In this document: piece by piece, positions 9,060 to 16,968 of the stretch | How positions within the stretch are numbered: position 1 is the first letter of the stretch | How the letters are laid out: the number at the start of each line of letters is the position of its first letter | Origin: Levilactobacillus wangkuiensis | GTDB taxonomy: Bacteria > Bacillota > Bacilli > Lactobacillales > Lactobacillaceae | NCBI RefSeq assembly: GCF_016861605.1 | Contig: NZ_BOLM01000012.1 | Span: forward strand, 1 to 64,000 | Length of the DNA: 64,000 nt | Reading direction: 5' to 3' | The notes under the pieces: model-generated | What the model saw: the letters and a program-made list of their open reading frames with translations, nothing else | Told to the model about the DNA's origin: nothing | The model's database searches: none | Position numbers and translations under genes: made by a program

Positions 9060-9590
9060 TCATGAATCAATTTGACTGTGTTGTTGGATATGTGCCCAGG
9101 CGCGCTGGAGCTCCTGGGTGTAGGCGTTGAAGCCAATCTGTTTGAGGTGTTCATGGGCAGCTGGTAGATCAAAATAGGCCACCCGCTGGAGTTCCTCCGT
9201 CTGAATCGTCAGTGCGCTTGCTGGCTGGTCCGTTTGAAAGGCGAACCAGGCCTCAATCCAGTGAGAATGGGGCTGGAGTAGATAGTTGTCCGCCGGCGTG
9301 ACCGGTAAATCCAGTCCCAGCTCCTCCGCCATTTCACGGTGCATGGCGGCCGTAATGGTTTCACCAGCGACGACGGAGCCGCCGACGGAACAGTCCCAGC
9401 AATCGGGAAAGTTCAGCTTGTTGGGCGACCGCTTTTGCAAGAGCACTTCGCCCGCTGGATTGAAAATAAAGGCATCCACGACCAAATGAAATTCACCGGC
9501 TCGCACGGGATTGCGCCGCTGTTGTTGACCGACGCGTTGTAGGCGCCGATTATAAATATCCCAATACTCACTTAACCGATCCGCGGCCAT
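9060..9590 (-). CDS. Nudix hydrolase, YfcD/IPP-isomerase-like
   Basis: 176 residues starting at the ATG at 9590 (AAGGAG is 9 nt upstream; the ATG at 9599 is too close). The Nudix box is complete: GGSVVAGET followed by REMAEELGL (GX5EX7REUXEEXGU). The family binds a divalent metal and cleaves nucleoside diphosphates linked to another moiety. The flanks LLQKRSPNKLNFPDCWDCSVGG are typical of the YfcD/IPP-isomerase-like subgroup, but real IPP isomerase activity cannot be claimed; lactobacilli with the mevalonate pathway normally use the type II flavin isomerase. It is monocistronic, convergent with the small gene. Confidence 0.8.
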   Translation of the reverse strand: MAADRLSEYWDIYNRRLQRVGQQQRRNPVRAGEFHLVVDAFIFNPAGEVLLQKRSPNKLNFPDCWDCSVGGSVVAGETITAAMHREMAEELGLDLPVTPADNYLLQPHSHWIEAWFAFQTDQPASALTIQTEELQRVAYFDLPAAHEHLKQIGFNAYTQELQRAWAHIQQHSQIDS

Positions 9591-9667
9591 GCCGGTCATC
9601 TCCTTACCTTTTAGTCTAGCGTACCACTTTTAGGACAAAACGTTGACCGTTAAATTTATTGAAGAGC

Positions 9668-10306
9668 TTAGGCTTCGTCGTAACGGGTAATCTCGAACTG
9701 GTGATTTTCATACTTAGCCATGTAGACGTCCCGCACGTTCTGAACTCCGTGTTGCTTCAGTTGCGCTAAGAGCCAAGTTTCATCGTGGCTCATCAATTCC
9801 AGAACGTCGTAGTCAATCTGCCCGTCCACGATGACCGGGTAGCGAATGGAGCCGTCACCTTGCCGGAGCACAGTTAAGCTCCCATTTTGCTCGACGATAG
9901 CCCGTTTAACGTCATCAATTTGGTAAACGCCCGCCGTTCGGAGTTTGAAATCAATTTCCTTGGCGGATAAATTGGCCTTTAAACAGTTGTGGACCAATAA
10001 CTGGCCGTTGCGAATCACCGTGATGGGACCGCCGTCAATGAATTTGCCAACGGCCCGGACGTGAATCTTGAGGTAGCGGGTGACCAGTATCAGCAGTGAC
10101 CAAATCAGTAACACCATGATGAACTGGATTAAGGTCACGGCCGAGTTATAGATGACCCCACCAACGATTCCCCCTAAGACATAGTTTTGCACTTGGTCGA
10201 TAGCGGAGGTGGGGGCTAGGTTGCCTTTCCCCGAGAAATTGATCAGCAGAGTCATAAAAATAAAACCAACGAGCAATTTAATAAAAACATCTGAATAAAC
10301 GAACAT
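9668..10306 (-). CDS. DUF421 (YetF-family) membrane protein
   Basis: 212 residues. Two to three N-terminal transmembrane segments (about 8-85) are followed by a cytoplasmic domain with FIDGGPITVIRNGQLL and LSAKEIDFKLRTAGVYQIDDVKRAIVE, typical of DUF421/YetF proteins. Function is unknown; in Bacillus the family includes spore-associated proteins, which cannot be the role here. AAAGGAG precedes the ATG. It starts 3 nt after the stop of the DUF3290 gene, so the two are co-transcribed, a pairing seen repeatedly in lactobacilli. Confidence 0.85.
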   Translation of the reverse strand: MFVYSDVFIKLLVGFIFMTLLINFSGKGNLAPTSAIDQVQNYVLGGIVGGVIYNSAVTLIQFIMVLLIWSLLILVTRYLKIHVRAVGKFIDGGPITVIRNGQLLVHNCLKANLSAKEIDFKLRTAGVYQIDDVKRAIVEQNGSLTVLRQGDGSIRYPVIVDGQIDYDVLELMSHDETWLLAQLKQHGVQNVRDVYMAKYENHQFEITRYDEA

Positions 10307-10309
10307 AGC

Positions 10310-10756
10310 TTACTCCTTTACCAGTGTGATCTTCGGCCGGTGTAACTGGACCTTTTCCAAAACGTAGGCGGACCCATCAGCGTTGTAATCCAAGCGGTAA
10401 TAGCCTTGCGGGGCCTTGATCAATAAATTGGTATTCGTATTGGTCGCGTTGACCGCCAACTGGGTGGGGGCCACGTGCAGCTGTTTGGCGACGGTGGTGA
10501 CGGTACTGGTAATCTCACCGGTCTGTTCGGTTGCCGACCGTAAGGAAACCAGACTATTGATTTGAAAGCCCAGGACGAGTAAAAGTAGGGTCCCGGTAAT
10601 AATACTCATATCTTTATATTTAACGTTCCACCGGTGGCGTAAGTAGTAAACGAACAAACCAATGAAAACAATCAAGAGGGCAATTAGTAGGCCAATGCGG
10701 GCGTATTGCCAGGTGTTGTGATGATTGGTTAGATACCCATAAGTATAGAATGTCAT
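10310..10756 (-). CDS. DUF3290 family membrane protein
   Basis: 148 residues; first gene of the pair with DUF421. Two transmembrane helices (about 18-38 and 50-72) are followed by an extracytoplasmic domain with a beta-rich end (YYRLDYNADGSAYVLEKVQL). The family is known only as a partner of DUF421 proteins, with which it may form a membrane complex (inference from gene order). AAGGGAG precedes the ATG. Confidence 0.8.
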   Translation of the reverse strand: MTFYTYGYLTNHHNTWQYARIGLLIALLIVFIGLFVYYLRHRWNVKYKDMSIITGTLLLLVLGFQINSLVSLRSATEQTGEITSTVTTVAKQLHVAPTQLAVNATNTNTNLLIKAPQGYYRLDYNADGSAYVLEKVQLHRPKITLVKE

Positions 10757-10910
10757 CGTGTACTCCCTTCAATAGTTACTAGGGGTTATTTTATCACGAA
10801 ATGGTGGTTGCGGGTCGGACTACGTTTGCGGAAAAGTCGTTTCAATCGTTAGATATTCAGCTGACTTGCCAACCCGGCCAATTAATATTTTAATTAAGAA
10901 ACGATTAGAG

Positions 10911-10916
10911 TATAAT
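10911..10916 (+). promoter_or_regulatory. -10 element (TATAAT) of the MFS transporter gene
   Basis: A perfect TATAAT lies 29 nt before the ATG at 10945. The expected -35 position (about 10888) is AT-rich without a good TTGACA. The region 10881-10896 is a near-palindromic AT tract (TTAATATTTTAATTAA) that could be an operator. Confidence 0.55.
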
Positions 10917-10944
10917 GAGAATATTTACATTAGGAGGGACCACC

Positions 10945-12210
10945 ATGGACGTTCAAATCACGAATCGCCAGTCGGTCATTCAAATTGTTAAGGCCGCTAG
11001 CAGCGACATCATTGGGACACTTGGTGGCGACACCTTCAGCTTTGCCCTGGGACTCATGCTGTTACATACGACCCACTCCGCCATCAGTTTTGGCTTGGGA
11101 TCGATTATTTATCCGCTGGTCGGTTTACTGTTGGTCATGCCGGTCGGCAACTTAGTGGACCGCCGGCGCCATAAGCCACTCTTACTGACCAGTCGGGGCG
11201 TGGCCTTGCTGGCGTTCGTCGGGTATGCTTTATTAGCGAACCGCGTCAGCAACGTCATGGCATTGGCGGTTGTGGTGCTAACCATCCTTGCCTGCGCAGA
11301 CAAAGTGACCTCGACGACCTATACTGCGTCGATCCACGAACTGGTCAACGACGAGCACATTAAAACGCTCGCGACGATTGAACAGGCGGCAACGGCGGGA
11401 ATCCAGTTGATTTCACCGGTGCTGGCCGCCGCGCTGTATGGCTGGATTGGCTTTGAAGGGATTGTGGAAGTCGAAATCGTAGCCGAGAGCTTGACCTGGT
11501 TGATTGCCTTGAGCATGCACTTCCATCCCCTGAAGGCCACGGACGAAGACGAGGCGGACACGGACAAGACTCAGTGGCAACAATTTAAGGTCGGCCTGGT
11601 CTTTATCCGGCGCCACTTCACACTCTTTACCATCGTGACGATCGGTATTTTTCTAAATTTCTTATTCTCTTCGATCGACGTCGGCTTGCCCTACGCCATC
11701 GTGCAGACCCGCCACCTGGGCAACGCCCGCTTGAGCTGGATTTTAAGCGCCTTTGCCGGTGGGGTCCTGGTCGGTAATTTAGTCCTGTCGGTGCTGCCCC
11801 GGTTTAAAAATGTACTGGTTGCCGTCTTACGGTTAGCCATGCTGTTGGGTGTTCTGATTGGCGTCATCGGTGGGCTCTTCCTGGTGCCCATCTCCAGCTT
11901 CCTGCTGGTCGCCAGTCTGATTGGTATCTCCTTTATCATCGGGGGGATCCTGGCCTTCGTCAACACGCCGATGTCGGTCTACATGCAGATGACCGTGCCC
12001 ACCAAATTACTGGGAAGAGTCGGTTCGACGTTTTCCACGCTGCTGCAACTGGCCCTGCCATTAGGGACGGCATTTTACGGGTTTGCCTTTCAAAAGGTTT
12101 CAGCGGGCCCCATTTATTTGGCGACCGGGATTGTCATCGTGGTGTACATTGGCGTCAATTACCTCGCCGTTCACCGGCATGCCGGCACGGAACAAAATAC
12201 GCCTGATTGA
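10945..12210 (+). CDS. Major facilitator superfamily transporter
   Basis: 421 residues; ATG 10945 is chosen because TAGGAGGG is at 10931-10938 (an upstream ATG at 10915 lies in the -10 box). About 10-12 hydrophobic segments; MPVGNLVDRRRHKPLLL matches the MFS loop 2-3 motif GxLaDrxGrk. The overall type resembles MefA/SotB-like drug or metabolite exporters; the substrate is unknown. The flavoprotein gene follows 55 nt later in the same direction. Confidence 0.8.
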   Translation: MDVQITNRQSVIQIVKAASSDIIGTLGGDTFSFALGLMLLHTTHSAISFGLGSIIYPLVGLLLVMPVGNLVDRRRHKPLLLTSRGVALLAFVGYALLANRVSNVMALAVVVLTILACADKVTSTTYTASIHELVNDEHIKTLATIEQAATAGIQLISPVLAAALYGWIGFEGIVEVEIVAESLTWLIALSMHFHPLKATDEDEADTDKTQWQQFKVGLVFIRRHFTLFTIVTIGIFLNFLFSSIDVGLPYAIVQTRHLGNARLSWILSAFAGGVLVGNLVLSVLPRFKNVLVAVLRLAMLLGVLIGVIGGLFLVPISSFLLVASLIGISFIIGGILAFVNTPMSVYMQMTVPTKLLGRVGSTFSTLLQLALPLGTAFYGFAFQKVSAGPIYLATGIVIVVYIGVNYLAVHRHAGTEQNTPD

Positions 12211-12265
12211 CCCATTTTCGTGCTAAACTCGGAGACGTAATCGACACGAAATGGAGGAGTCTGAC

Positions 12266-13600
12266 ATGCAAGAATTTGATGTTGTCATCATCGGCGGTGG
12301 CCCGGGTGGCCTAGCCGCAGCTTATGGGTTACATGCGCGCGGGATGAACGTCGCCGTGGTGGAAAAGGACCTGTGGGGTGGCACCTGTCCCAACCGGGGA
12401 TGTGATCCGAAGAAGATTTTGATGGCCGCGGTGGAGGCTCAGGGGCGCAGTGAAGCGCTCCAGGGTCACGGTCTCACCAGTGTGCCCCAGCTGGATTGGC
12501 CAGCCTTAATGGCCACCAAACGGGCGTACACGGCGAAGATTCCCAGCGGTACCCAGGGCGGCCTGCAATCCGCTGGTATCGCCAACTTTCACGGGACCGC
12601 TAGCTTTAACGCCGATGGCACGTTGACGGTGGGCGAGACGCAGCTGACCGCGACGAACTGGATCATTGCGACCGGCCAAGAACCTCATTTGCCCGCTATT
12701 AAGGGGCAGGAGTGGTTACGGACCAGTAATGATTTTCTGGACCTGGACAACCTTCCGGCAGACATCACGTTGATGGGGGTTGGGTTTGTCGGCGTTGAGC
12801 TGGCGGCCATCGCCAGTGCCGCGGGTAGTCGTGTCCACCTGGTTCACCACAGCGACCGGCCATTACGGGCCTTCGATGGTGACCTGGTCACGGACTTATT
12901 GGCCCGGTTAACCGCTGAGGGGGTCGATGTCAAATTAAGCACCGACATCACCGAGGTGACGCCAGCGGATGATCAATACCGCGTCACGACGGCCACGGGT
13001 GAGAGTTGGACGTCAGATTTGGTCTTTGCCACGGCAGGTCGAACGCCGGTTACTGCGGACCTCCGCTTGAATCGGATTGACGTGGTCACCAGTCGGCATG
13101 GCATCAAGGTCAATGGCCAGCTCCAAACGACTAACCACCATGTCTTTGCCATCGGTGACGTGGTCGACCGGCCACAACCCAAGCTGACGCCGGTTGCCGG
13201 TTTTGAAGGTCAGTACCTGGCGGATACCCTGGCGACGGGGGATGCGGCGGCCATTGTTTATCCAGCAATTCCGTCCGTCGTTTACGGCAAAACGCAACTG
13301 GCCCAGGTGGGCGTCACGACCGCCGAGGCGGCAACAGCACCCGACAAGTACCACGTTACGGATTTGGATTTGACCCACTGGTACAGCTATCAGCGGATTC
13401 AGGACCCGGCGGCACGGATCAAAGTCGTGGTCAATCAAATCAGCGGCAACATTGTGGGGGCGACGATTCTCAGTAGCGAGGCCGAGCAGGTCATCAACTA
13501 CTTGGACTTTGTGATTCAAAATCACATGACTACGGCAGACATCAACCGGATGATCACGGCCTATCCAACACTAGCTTCAGACCTGACTTACTTCAATTAA
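12266..13600 (+). CDS. FAD/NAD(P)-dependent pyridine nucleotide-disulfide oxidoreductase (glutathione-reductase-like)
   Basis: 444 residues from ATG 12266 (GGAGG at 12253-12257). FAD-binding GGGPGG at 10-15; redox-active disulfide C41-C46 in GTCPNRGC; second dinucleotide fold around GVGFVGVELAAIAS; FAD-binding AIGDV near residue 293; C-terminal dimerisation domain. These are the marks of the glutathione reductase/dihydrolipoamide dehydrogenase class. One oddity: near the C-terminus the family's catalytic His-Pro-Thr is replaced by Tyr-Pro-Thr (TAYPTLASD), so classical glutathione reductase chemistry is doubtful; a related thiol or quinone reductase is possible. Confidence 0.85.
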   Translation: MQEFDVVIIGGGPGGLAAAYGLHARGMNVAVVEKDLWGGTCPNRGCDPKKILMAAVEAQGRSEALQGHGLTSVPQLDWPALMATKRAYTAKIPSGTQGGLQSAGIANFHGTASFNADGTLTVGETQLTATNWIIATGQEPHLPAIKGQEWLRTSNDFLDLDNLPADITLMGVGFVGVELAAIASAAGSRVHLVHHSDRPLRAFDGDLVTDLLARLTAEGVDVKLSTDITEVTPADDQYRVTTATGESWTSDLVFATAGRTPVTADLRLNRIDVVTSRHGIKVNGQLQTTNHHVFAIGDVVDRPQPKLTPVAGFEGQYLADTLATGDAAAIVYPAIPSVVYGKTQLAQVGVTTAEAATAPDKYHVTDLDLTHWYSYQRIQDPAARIKVVVNQISGNIVGATILSSEAEQVINYLDFVIQNHMTTADINRMITAYPTLASDLTYFN

Positions 13601-13625
13601 GCTCTGTTTAGATTGGTGGTTTGCA

Positions 13626-13890
13626 GCGCCTCCGGGCTGGTGAAAACTGGGCCTGGTCGTGTCCGTTCCCGGCGGCGGATTCAAAGTGCCCTGCTGTGGG
13701 GCCGGTTCCAGCCAAAGGGCGGGCTTCCACCTCAACTTTGAGCCTGAGGGGCGGTCTCAAAGGTTGTCCCATGCTCTAAGCTGAGTGAGAAACCTCAGCT
13801 AAGACCATCGACACAGCTGGTCGCTTTGATCCGCCTCTGGTCACTCCCACGACCGGCCCAGTTTTTCCAGCCCTGCGGCTCACACGGATT
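13626..13890 (-). repeat. Nested structured repeat: R2-type basal helix around an R1 copy
   Basis: An R1 unit in reverse orientation (13664-13844; constant motifs CTGTGGGG, GGGCGGTC, GTCCCATG, CCATCGACACAG, hairpin TAAGCTGAG/CTCAGCTAAG) is enclosed by an R2-type inverted repeat, GGGCTGGTGAAAACTGGG at about 13634 and CCCAGTTTTTCCAGCCC at about 13857. A further R2 half-stem fragment lies at about 13990-14035. No ORF with a ribosome site is present in 13601-14447. Confidence 0.75.
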
Positions 13891-14261
13891 TAGCCCGCTG
13901 AATTGCGAGTAGCCGTTCTGAGTTGTTGGTTTTGGCTGTTTGGATGGTCATCGTCTAAATAAGGTCGTGGCTCGTCTCTGGTCGTTCCCTTGGCCGGCCC
14001 AGCATTTCCAGCCTTGTGGTCGATACGGAATTTAGCCCAGTCTATTTGAGTTATTAAATTGATGGTCCAACTACTTCAGATGTTTTGAAGTGGCTGGGCC
14101 TTTTTGTGATTGATTGGGGATTAGCTATTCAGAAGTTGAACCGATTATTACTATAGTGGTTGTCATTATGAATTTTTGAACGCAAAATTGCACAGACTAT
14201 GGGGTGAGAAGCTGATTCGTCACAGCTGTAATAACTAGTAGAAAATATATAGCCAATATCA

Positions 14262-14332
14262 GTGACCAGAGGGGAATCAAGCTGAGTACCGTTCCCCACA
14301 GCAGGGCTGCTTGAATCCACCGCCGGGAACGA
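14262..14332 (+). repeat. Internally deleted R1 repeat
   Basis: Begins with the R1 left end (GTGACCAGAGG, then TCAAGCTGAG) and jumps straight to the R1 right end (CCGTTCCCCACAGCAGGG ... CCGCCGGGAACG), lacking the two central hairpins. 71 nt instead of about 185. Confidence 0.75.
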
Positions 14333-14447
14333 ACTGGTCAGGCCTATTTTCAGATTGCGCGGTTACCCAAGTAACTGAATGGTTAGCGGCCATTGCCCCC
14401 TCGTAAGCGTGGTACACTGGCGGCAATTCCAGGAGGGGGACTGGCTA

Positions 14448-14636
14448 ATGTGGGGGTTAGAACGGAAAAAGCGTGTGTGTAGTTTTTGGTTTAGTTGGTT
14501 TTTGTTATTGCCCGCAACGAGTTGGCTACTGACTTATCCGCGGCAATCCGCTGTGGACTTGACGGCGGAGGGGCTGGCTATTTTGTGGGGATTATTGGTT
14601 TTAGGTTGGTCTTGTCGGCCACAACATCAGGCATAG
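14448..14636 (+). CDS. Small hypothetical membrane protein
   Basis: 62 residues from ATG 14448, preceded by AGGAGGGG (14431-14438) at good spacing. Basic start (WGLERKKR), then two hydrophobic segments (about 11-30 and 43-57) and a short polar tail. No family is recognised. The ribosome site and a terminator-like hairpin just downstream (14644-14676) support a real gene. It precedes the antiporter gene by 100 nt. Confidence 0.5.
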   Translation: MWGLERKKRVCSFWFSWFLLLPATSWLLTYPRQSAVDLTAEGLAILWGLLVLGWSCRPQHQA

Positions 14637-14643
14637 CTTACGC

Positions 14644-14676
14644 AAGCATCACCAAAAAGTTTCCGGTGGTGCTTTT
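14644..14676 (+). terminator. Putative terminator after the small membrane protein
   Basis: GCATCACC pairs with GGTGGTGC across an A-rich loop, followed by TTTTGTGTT. Confidence 0.55.
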
Positions 14677-14736
14677 GTGTTGTCCAAATGTGGCGTATGA
14701 TAGTATTTATTAAATTTTATTGAAGGAGGGATCCGC

Positions 14737-15918
14737 GTGGCATTTCTAGGAACGTTGTGTTTAATCCTGGTACTGACGACGCTGGCGGGAAACTTAGCGA
14801 ACCGTCTAGGCGTTCCAGCAGTTATCGGGGAGTTGCTAGTAGGTATCATCGTCGGACCGGCATTGCTAAACTGGGTACAGCTCAACAGCTTAGTTAGTTT
14901 ATTTGCCGATATCGGGGTGGTGATTTTGATGTTTCTCGGGGGGCTGGAGAGTAATCTGCAGTTACTGATGAAATATCTGCGCCCGGCCATTGTGGTGGCA
15001 ACCTCTGGCGTCATTTTTCCGGTGACACTGATGGGGCTGACGTCTTGGTGGTGGGGCTTTACACCGTTGGAATCCCTCTTTATCGGGGTGATTTTCTCCG
15101 CCACGTCCGTGTCCATTTCGGTTGCGGTGTTGAAGGAATATCACGCCCTGACGACGCGGGAGGGCGCCACGATTCTGGGGGCGGCCGTGGCCGACGATAT
15201 TATCGGCGTGGTGCTGCTGTCCTTAATGATCAGCCTGTTGGCTAGTCAGGGCATCGAGACGGCCGGGAGTCAGCCGGCGTTGGCCTTGGTCTTAGTGGAA
15301 CAGGTCGCGTTCTTTGGCGGCACGTACATCCTGGTCAAATGGGTGGCCCCATACCTCATGCATTTGAGCGAACGCCTGGTGATGGCCTCCAGTGTGACCA
15401 TCATGTCGATGGTCATCTGCCTCGGCATGGCCTGGATTGCCAATTTGGTCGGCTTGAGTGGGGCGATTGGCGCCTTCTTTGCCGGCATTGCGGTAGCCCA
15501 TACGCCATACCGCGCTGTGCTGGCCGATCACGTGGAACCACTGGGGAATGCCATTTTCATTCCGGTCTTCTTCGTGAGTGTCGGGTTAAATATGACGCTG
15601 AACCATTTGGCGGATAACTTGGGCATCATCGCAATCTTAACGGTGCTGGCCTGTGTGACCAAGCTAATTGGTTGCGGCCTGGGTGCGCGCTTGAGCGGGT
15701 TTACCACGGGCAGCAGTACCGTGATTGGGACCGGAATGATTGCCCGGGGCGAAATGGGCTTGATCACCGCCCAGATTGGTCATCAGGCCGGTCTGCTCGG
15801 TGGGAGTGATTACTCCGCCATGATTCTGGTGATTATTTTAGCCACCGTCATCGCACCACTGTTATTGAAACAGGCATTGAAACATATGCCAGCGGGCCGG
15901 CCAGAACAGGCGGTCTAA
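14737..15918 (+). CDS. Cation:proton antiporter, CPA2/Kef type
   Basis: 393 residues starting with GTG at 14737, AAGGAGGG at 14723-14730. About 12 transmembrane helices; NRLGVPAVIGELLVGIIVGP near the N-terminus and the AVADDIIGVVLLS segment (with the paired Asp residues of the ion-binding site, about residues 150-162) identify a monovalent cation/H+ antiporter of the Na_H_Exchanger (CPA2) family, like NapA/KefC core domains. There is no RCK/TrkA regulatory domain. Probable role: Na+ or K+/H+ exchange for pH and salt homeostasis. Followed by a terminator; monocistronic. Confidence 0.85.
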   Translation: MAFLGTLCLILVLTTLAGNLANRLGVPAVIGELLVGIIVGPALLNWVQLNSLVSLFADIGVVILMFLGGLESNLQLLMKYLRPAIVVATSGVIFPVTLMGLTSWWWGFTPLESLFIGVIFSATSVSISVAVLKEYHALTTREGATILGAAVADDIIGVVLLSLMISLLASQGIETAGSQPALALVLVEQVAFFGGTYILVKWVAPYLMHLSERLVMASSVTIMSMVICLGMAWIANLVGLSGAIGAFFAGIAVAHTPYRAVLADHVEPLGNAIFIPVFFVSVGLNMTLNHLADNLGIIAILTVLACVTKLIGCGLGARLSGFTTGSSTVIGTGMIARGEMGLITAQIGHQAGLLGGSDYSAMILVIILATVIAPLLLKQALKHMPAGRPEQAV

Positions 15919-15937
15919 GTGATTAAATAAAATAGGT

Positions 15938-15982
15938 AAAGGCCCTGCCGAATTCGTGATGAATTTAGCAGGGCCTTTAAGT
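15938..15982 (+). terminator. Terminator after the antiporter gene
   Basis: AAAGGCCCTGC pairs with GCAGGGCCTTT around a 19-nt loop, followed by a T-rich tail. Confidence 0.75.
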
Positions 15983-16145
15983 TTAAGTAAGCTAAAATCG
16001 CAAAAAATGCTAACCAACCAGCTGGGCTGGCCAGGCAACTTAGCGTGTAGAAAATTAATAGACTTCGCTTAGCAGTGGAAAAGCCCAATCAGAATATAAG
16101 GGTGTAAAGCCAGTCTGCTGGATTGGGGTTCTACGGCCAGTCTGA

Positions 16146-16335
16146 GTGACCAGAGGTGGATCAAGGTTCCCTGCTGTGTCGGTGGTCTTGGCTGAGTGAT
16201 TTTCTCAGCCTTAGACCACGGGACGACCTTGGAAACTCGCGATTCTTTGCGAGGTTTCAAGGCGAGGTGGAAGACCGCTTCTCAGGCTGGAGCCGTTCCC
16301 CACAGCAGGGGACCTTGAATCCACCGCCGGGAACG
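16146..16335 (+). repeat. R1 structured intergenic repeat
   Basis: Starts GTGACCAGAGG, ends CCGCCGGGAACG. Hairpin 1 TTGGCTGAG/CTCAGCCTTA; hairpin 2 CTTGGAAACTCGC/GCGAGGTTTCAAG; constant motifs CTGTGTCGGTGG, GGGACGACC, GACCGCTTCTCAGGC and CCCCACAGCAGGG. It occupies most of the 15983-16452 gap; the remainder shows nothing recognisable. Confidence 0.85.
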
Positions 16336-16452
16336 CCCCAGAACCAGCCCTAGAAACGCCCAGTCCAGTGAAAGACTTGCTTTATCGGGGGAAGACGCGT
16401 AAATTTAGGGAAAGCTAGACGCAGCGCGGAACATTTCACGGGAGGAATAATC

Positions 16453-16914
16453 ATGAAGAAACCCTATTTTTTAATCGGATTGGCAGCCGTCACCCTCGGC
16501 TTAACGGCGAACAACCTGTCATCAGCCCAAGCGGCGACGTGGCACACGGGGACGCCGAAAGTTTTGCGCCACACCTGGTTTTACAACGGTAAAGACGACA
16601 ACAAGGCCTACATCACCTATAGCAAGTCCAAGAGCACGGGCAACCTATTTGGTTACGACAGCACCAGCGAACGCTACTATCGGCTGCCCGGATATGGTTT
16701 GAAAAAGCTGAAATACCAATCCTTAGGCAAACACGTTTACCGGTTGTCCGGGATTCAGTATTCACCTAAGGGCAGTCAGGTCCAGTTTGACGGGCAACGC
16801 ATGACGTACAAGGTCAAGGTGACCAAGCAACAGCTGCACTTCTACAAGGGCTATAAAAATTATGTCCGCAAGGCGACCTTCGCCACGATGAAGGCGCCCG
16901 CCGGCTTATCATAG
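16453..16914 (+). CDS. Secreted hypothetical protein
   Basis: 153 residues; GGAGGAA (16441-16447) and ATG 16453. Signal peptide MKKPYFLIGLAAVTLGLTANN..AQA, then a basic, Tyr/Lys-rich, apparently beta-structured mature part (HTWFYNGKDDNKAYITYSKSK ... KYQSLGKHVYRLSG). Similar small exported proteins are common in lactobacilli and have no assigned role. No anchor motif. Terminator directly downstream. Confidence 0.65.
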   Translation: MKKPYFLIGLAAVTLGLTANNLSSAQAATWHTGTPKVLRHTWFYNGKDDNKAYITYSKSKSTGNLFGYDSTSERYYRLPGYGLKKLKYQSLGKHVYRLSGIQYSPKGSQVQFDGQRMTYKVKVTKQQLHFYKGYKNYVRKATFATMKAPAGLS

Positions 16915-16922
16915 GCAAAAAA

Positions 16923-16962
16923 TAAAGTCCCACCAACAATTTCTGCTGGTGAGACTTTTTAA
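16923..16962. terminator. Bidirectional terminator
   Basis: AAAGTCYCACCAGC-type stem (AAAGTCCCACCAACA ... TGCTGGTGAGACTTTTT) with A- and T-runs at the two ends; separates the secreted-protein gene from convergent helD. Confidence 0.8.
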
Positions 16963-16968
16963 TTTCAG

